Part shown: positions 5,854 to 7,069 of the stretch, one piece after another
Numbering within the stretch: the first letter of the stretch is position 1
Layout: each line of letters begins with the position of its first letter
Origin: Granulosicoccaceae bacterium
GTDB lineage: Bacteria > Pseudomonadota > Gammaproteobacteria > Granulosicoccales > Granulosicoccaceae
Assembly: GCA_023301405.1 (NCBI GenBank)
Contig: JALZUX010000232.1
Span: 1 to 7,069, forward strand
Length of the DNA stretch: 7,069 bases
Reading direction: 5' to 3'
Made by a program: the position numbers and the translations under genes
Notes under the pieces: generated by a model
What the model was told of the DNA's origin: nothing
The model's input: only the letters and a program-made list of their open reading frames with translations
Database searches by the model: none

Positions 5854-7069
5854 AAGTTTAGCAACAGTTGTCCGGCAAACTGCATGAGTTCATTAGTTCC
5901 TTTGAAGCGTCCATCAATATGAACTATAAAATTTCCAGAGGTAGCGGTTACAACTTCTACTGGGTAACTCGAGCTTACTATGTCGTTTTTCATGGTGCCG
6001 TTAGCGGTGAATATGTCTAGGGTTATCTCGCCGAGTTCTTTATCTTTTACGGCGGCGCTGTGGCGGTCTGTCTGCCAGTTTTTCAGTGTCACGGCGTCGC
6101 CAGTCAGTCCGCTATAGGTTTTTGTTGTCGAGCCAAAAATCAGCTCAGCGGTTTGGTGGGCTGTATCGTTATCATTGGTTTCTAATGCGATCACTGATAT
6201 CGGAATCGCCACATCGCTATTTCTGTCGTAATATTCGTGCTTCGCGGCAGCAAGAATTTTTGATGTATAAAAATCGACAATAGGCGCGCGTGCTTCCGGA
6301 TTAACGCTAAACGCAGCAGCGGCAAGTACATTTCGTCGTAATAATCCTTTCTCGCTGTCTTTCCACGGTTTGGCGGATTTTTTAATAGCTGTAGACAATG
6401 CCAGGTTGCGGGACTCACGGTGGCGATTGGGGAAAGAATCAGGGTCAATAATCTGAATCGAATCTTGTGGCGGTTGTTCAAATGCCAGTGTGACCAGTTG
6501 TTCTCCCTTGGGTCTTTTCATTAGTTCATTAATGAAGCGCTCGCCTTCACGATAAACAAATTCCAGGTTTTTAAAGTTGCGATTTTGAATGTATCGAAGG
6601 GCAGGGTCTGTGGGGGTGTCGACATTAAACATATAGTGCGTCATAGCGTTGAAAGCAGTGCTGCATCCTGCTTTCTTGCATAATTTTCGGGTGTGCCATT
6701 GGGCGTGCCCCTCGATAATGGTCGACTTTGCGAACACTTCCTGATACGACACACCGTAGTGATCGAACGCTTCAAAGCGGACGTCATCAGCAGCATGTAT
6801 TAACTCATGTATCAGCAATGCTTGAACGGCGGCTTTTCGAGCCACTCCCGGTTGGTGGGATTTAAGGTAGTCGTCCAAATTATCCTGATGCATCAAAATA
6901 GCGTTGTTAAGCGGTGAGTACAGTGCCAGCACTGATGCAGTTTGTGCCGTAAGCATGTTTTCTACCAATGACTCGGCAAATTCATTGCTTTCAATATCGT
7001 GGCTGAGTGCGCCGATCAGGCTGTGTCTTGCCTGGTTTCTGATCTCTTCTGAATCTGCAATAAATGCGT
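5844..7069 (-). CDS. Probable zinc metalloprotease (HExxH), 5' end outside window
   Basis: The reading frame runs without a stop from the right edge (first full codon at 7067) to TAG at 5846-5844, giving 407 visible residues with the N-terminus missing. A TTG at 6968 can look like a start but is probably internal, because coding sequence continues upstream. HELIHAADD at residues 87-95 (about 6809-6783) is a HExxH zinc motif. The later IIEGHAQW (117-124) offers a glutamate as third zinc ligand, the gluzincin arrangement. The rest is soluble, with no clear membrane segment; the C-terminal half (about 260-407) is not recognised and looks like a separate alpha/beta domain. No signal peptide can be judged. 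It converges with selB across a 39-base gap and shows no functional link to selenium. The metalloprotease call rests on the motif only; no named family is assigned. Confidence 0.8.
   Translation of the reverse strand, partial: AFIADSEEIRNQARHSLIGALSHDIESNEFAESLVENMLTAQTASVLALYSPLNNAILMHQDNLDDYLKSHQPGVARKAAVQALLIHELIHAADDVRFEAFDHYGVSYQEVFAKSTIIEGHAQWHTRKLCKKAGCSTAFNAMTHYMFNVDTPTDPALRYIQNRNFKNLEFVYREGERFINELMKRPKGEQLVTLAFEQPPQDSIQIIDPDSFPNRHRESRNLALSTAIKKSAKPWKDSEKGLLRRNVLAAAAFSVNPEARAPIVDFYTSKILAAAKHEYYDRNSDVAIPISVIALETNDNDTAHQTAELIFGSTTKTYSGLTGDAVTLKNWQTDRHSAAVKDKELGEITLDIFTANGTMKNDIVSSSYPVEVVTATSGNFIVHIDGRFKGTNELMQFAGQLLLNLQR

Noticed and set aside
5844..6968. The metalloprotease gene starting at TTG 6968
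   Set aside because: The same frame continues open for 33 more codons to the window edge with protein-like sequence, so the true start lies outside the window.

Overview
The window reads as part of a bacterial chromosome, most likely from a gammaproteobacterium (possibly marine). SelA and SelB both look closely like their E. coli counterparts over their whole length. The taxonomic guess is an inference from protein resemblance and moderate base composition; nothing here proves it. No insertion sequence, phage gene, CRISPR array, rRNA or tRNA was seen.

Layout, left to right: (1) an IclR-family transcription regulator on the + strand (13-813), whose frame is open to the left edge. (2) A short convergent gap holding a hairpin over the iclR stop codon, a T8 tract, and a perfect tandem array of the octamer CAGCCCTA that overlaps the stop codon of selA. 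(3) On the - strand, a two-gene operon reading leftward: a GrdB/PrdB-like selenoprotein gene (3529-2363), then selA (2353-944), 9 bases apart. (4) A 289-base divergent intergenic region (3530-3818) with a strong palindrome, several small hairpins and a TATAAT box. (5) selB on the + strand (3819-5804). (6) A convergent - strand gene (5844 to the right edge, 5' end missing) encoding a probable zinc metalloprotease with a HELIH motif.

The main result is that the two consecutive - strand reading frames at 3529-3068 and 3049-2363 are one gene interrupted by an in-frame UGA at 3070-3068. Read as selenocysteine, the UGA gives a 388-residue protein with the redox motif Sec154-Pro-Asn-Cys157, in the position and context of the UxxC(T)R site of the glycine/sarcosine/betaine/D-proline reductase family. 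The gene sits between selA and selB, the two protein factors that make Sec-tRNA and deliver it to UGA. The window is therefore a compact selenocysteine island: SelA converts Ser-tRNA(Sec) to Sec-tRNA(Sec), SelB carries it to the ribosome and recognises a SECIS hairpin just after the UGA, and the selenoprotein is their local client. selC (tRNA-Sec), selD and the other glycine/proline reductase subunits are not in the window, so the client may be a stand-alone redox enzyme whose substrate cannot be read from this sequence.
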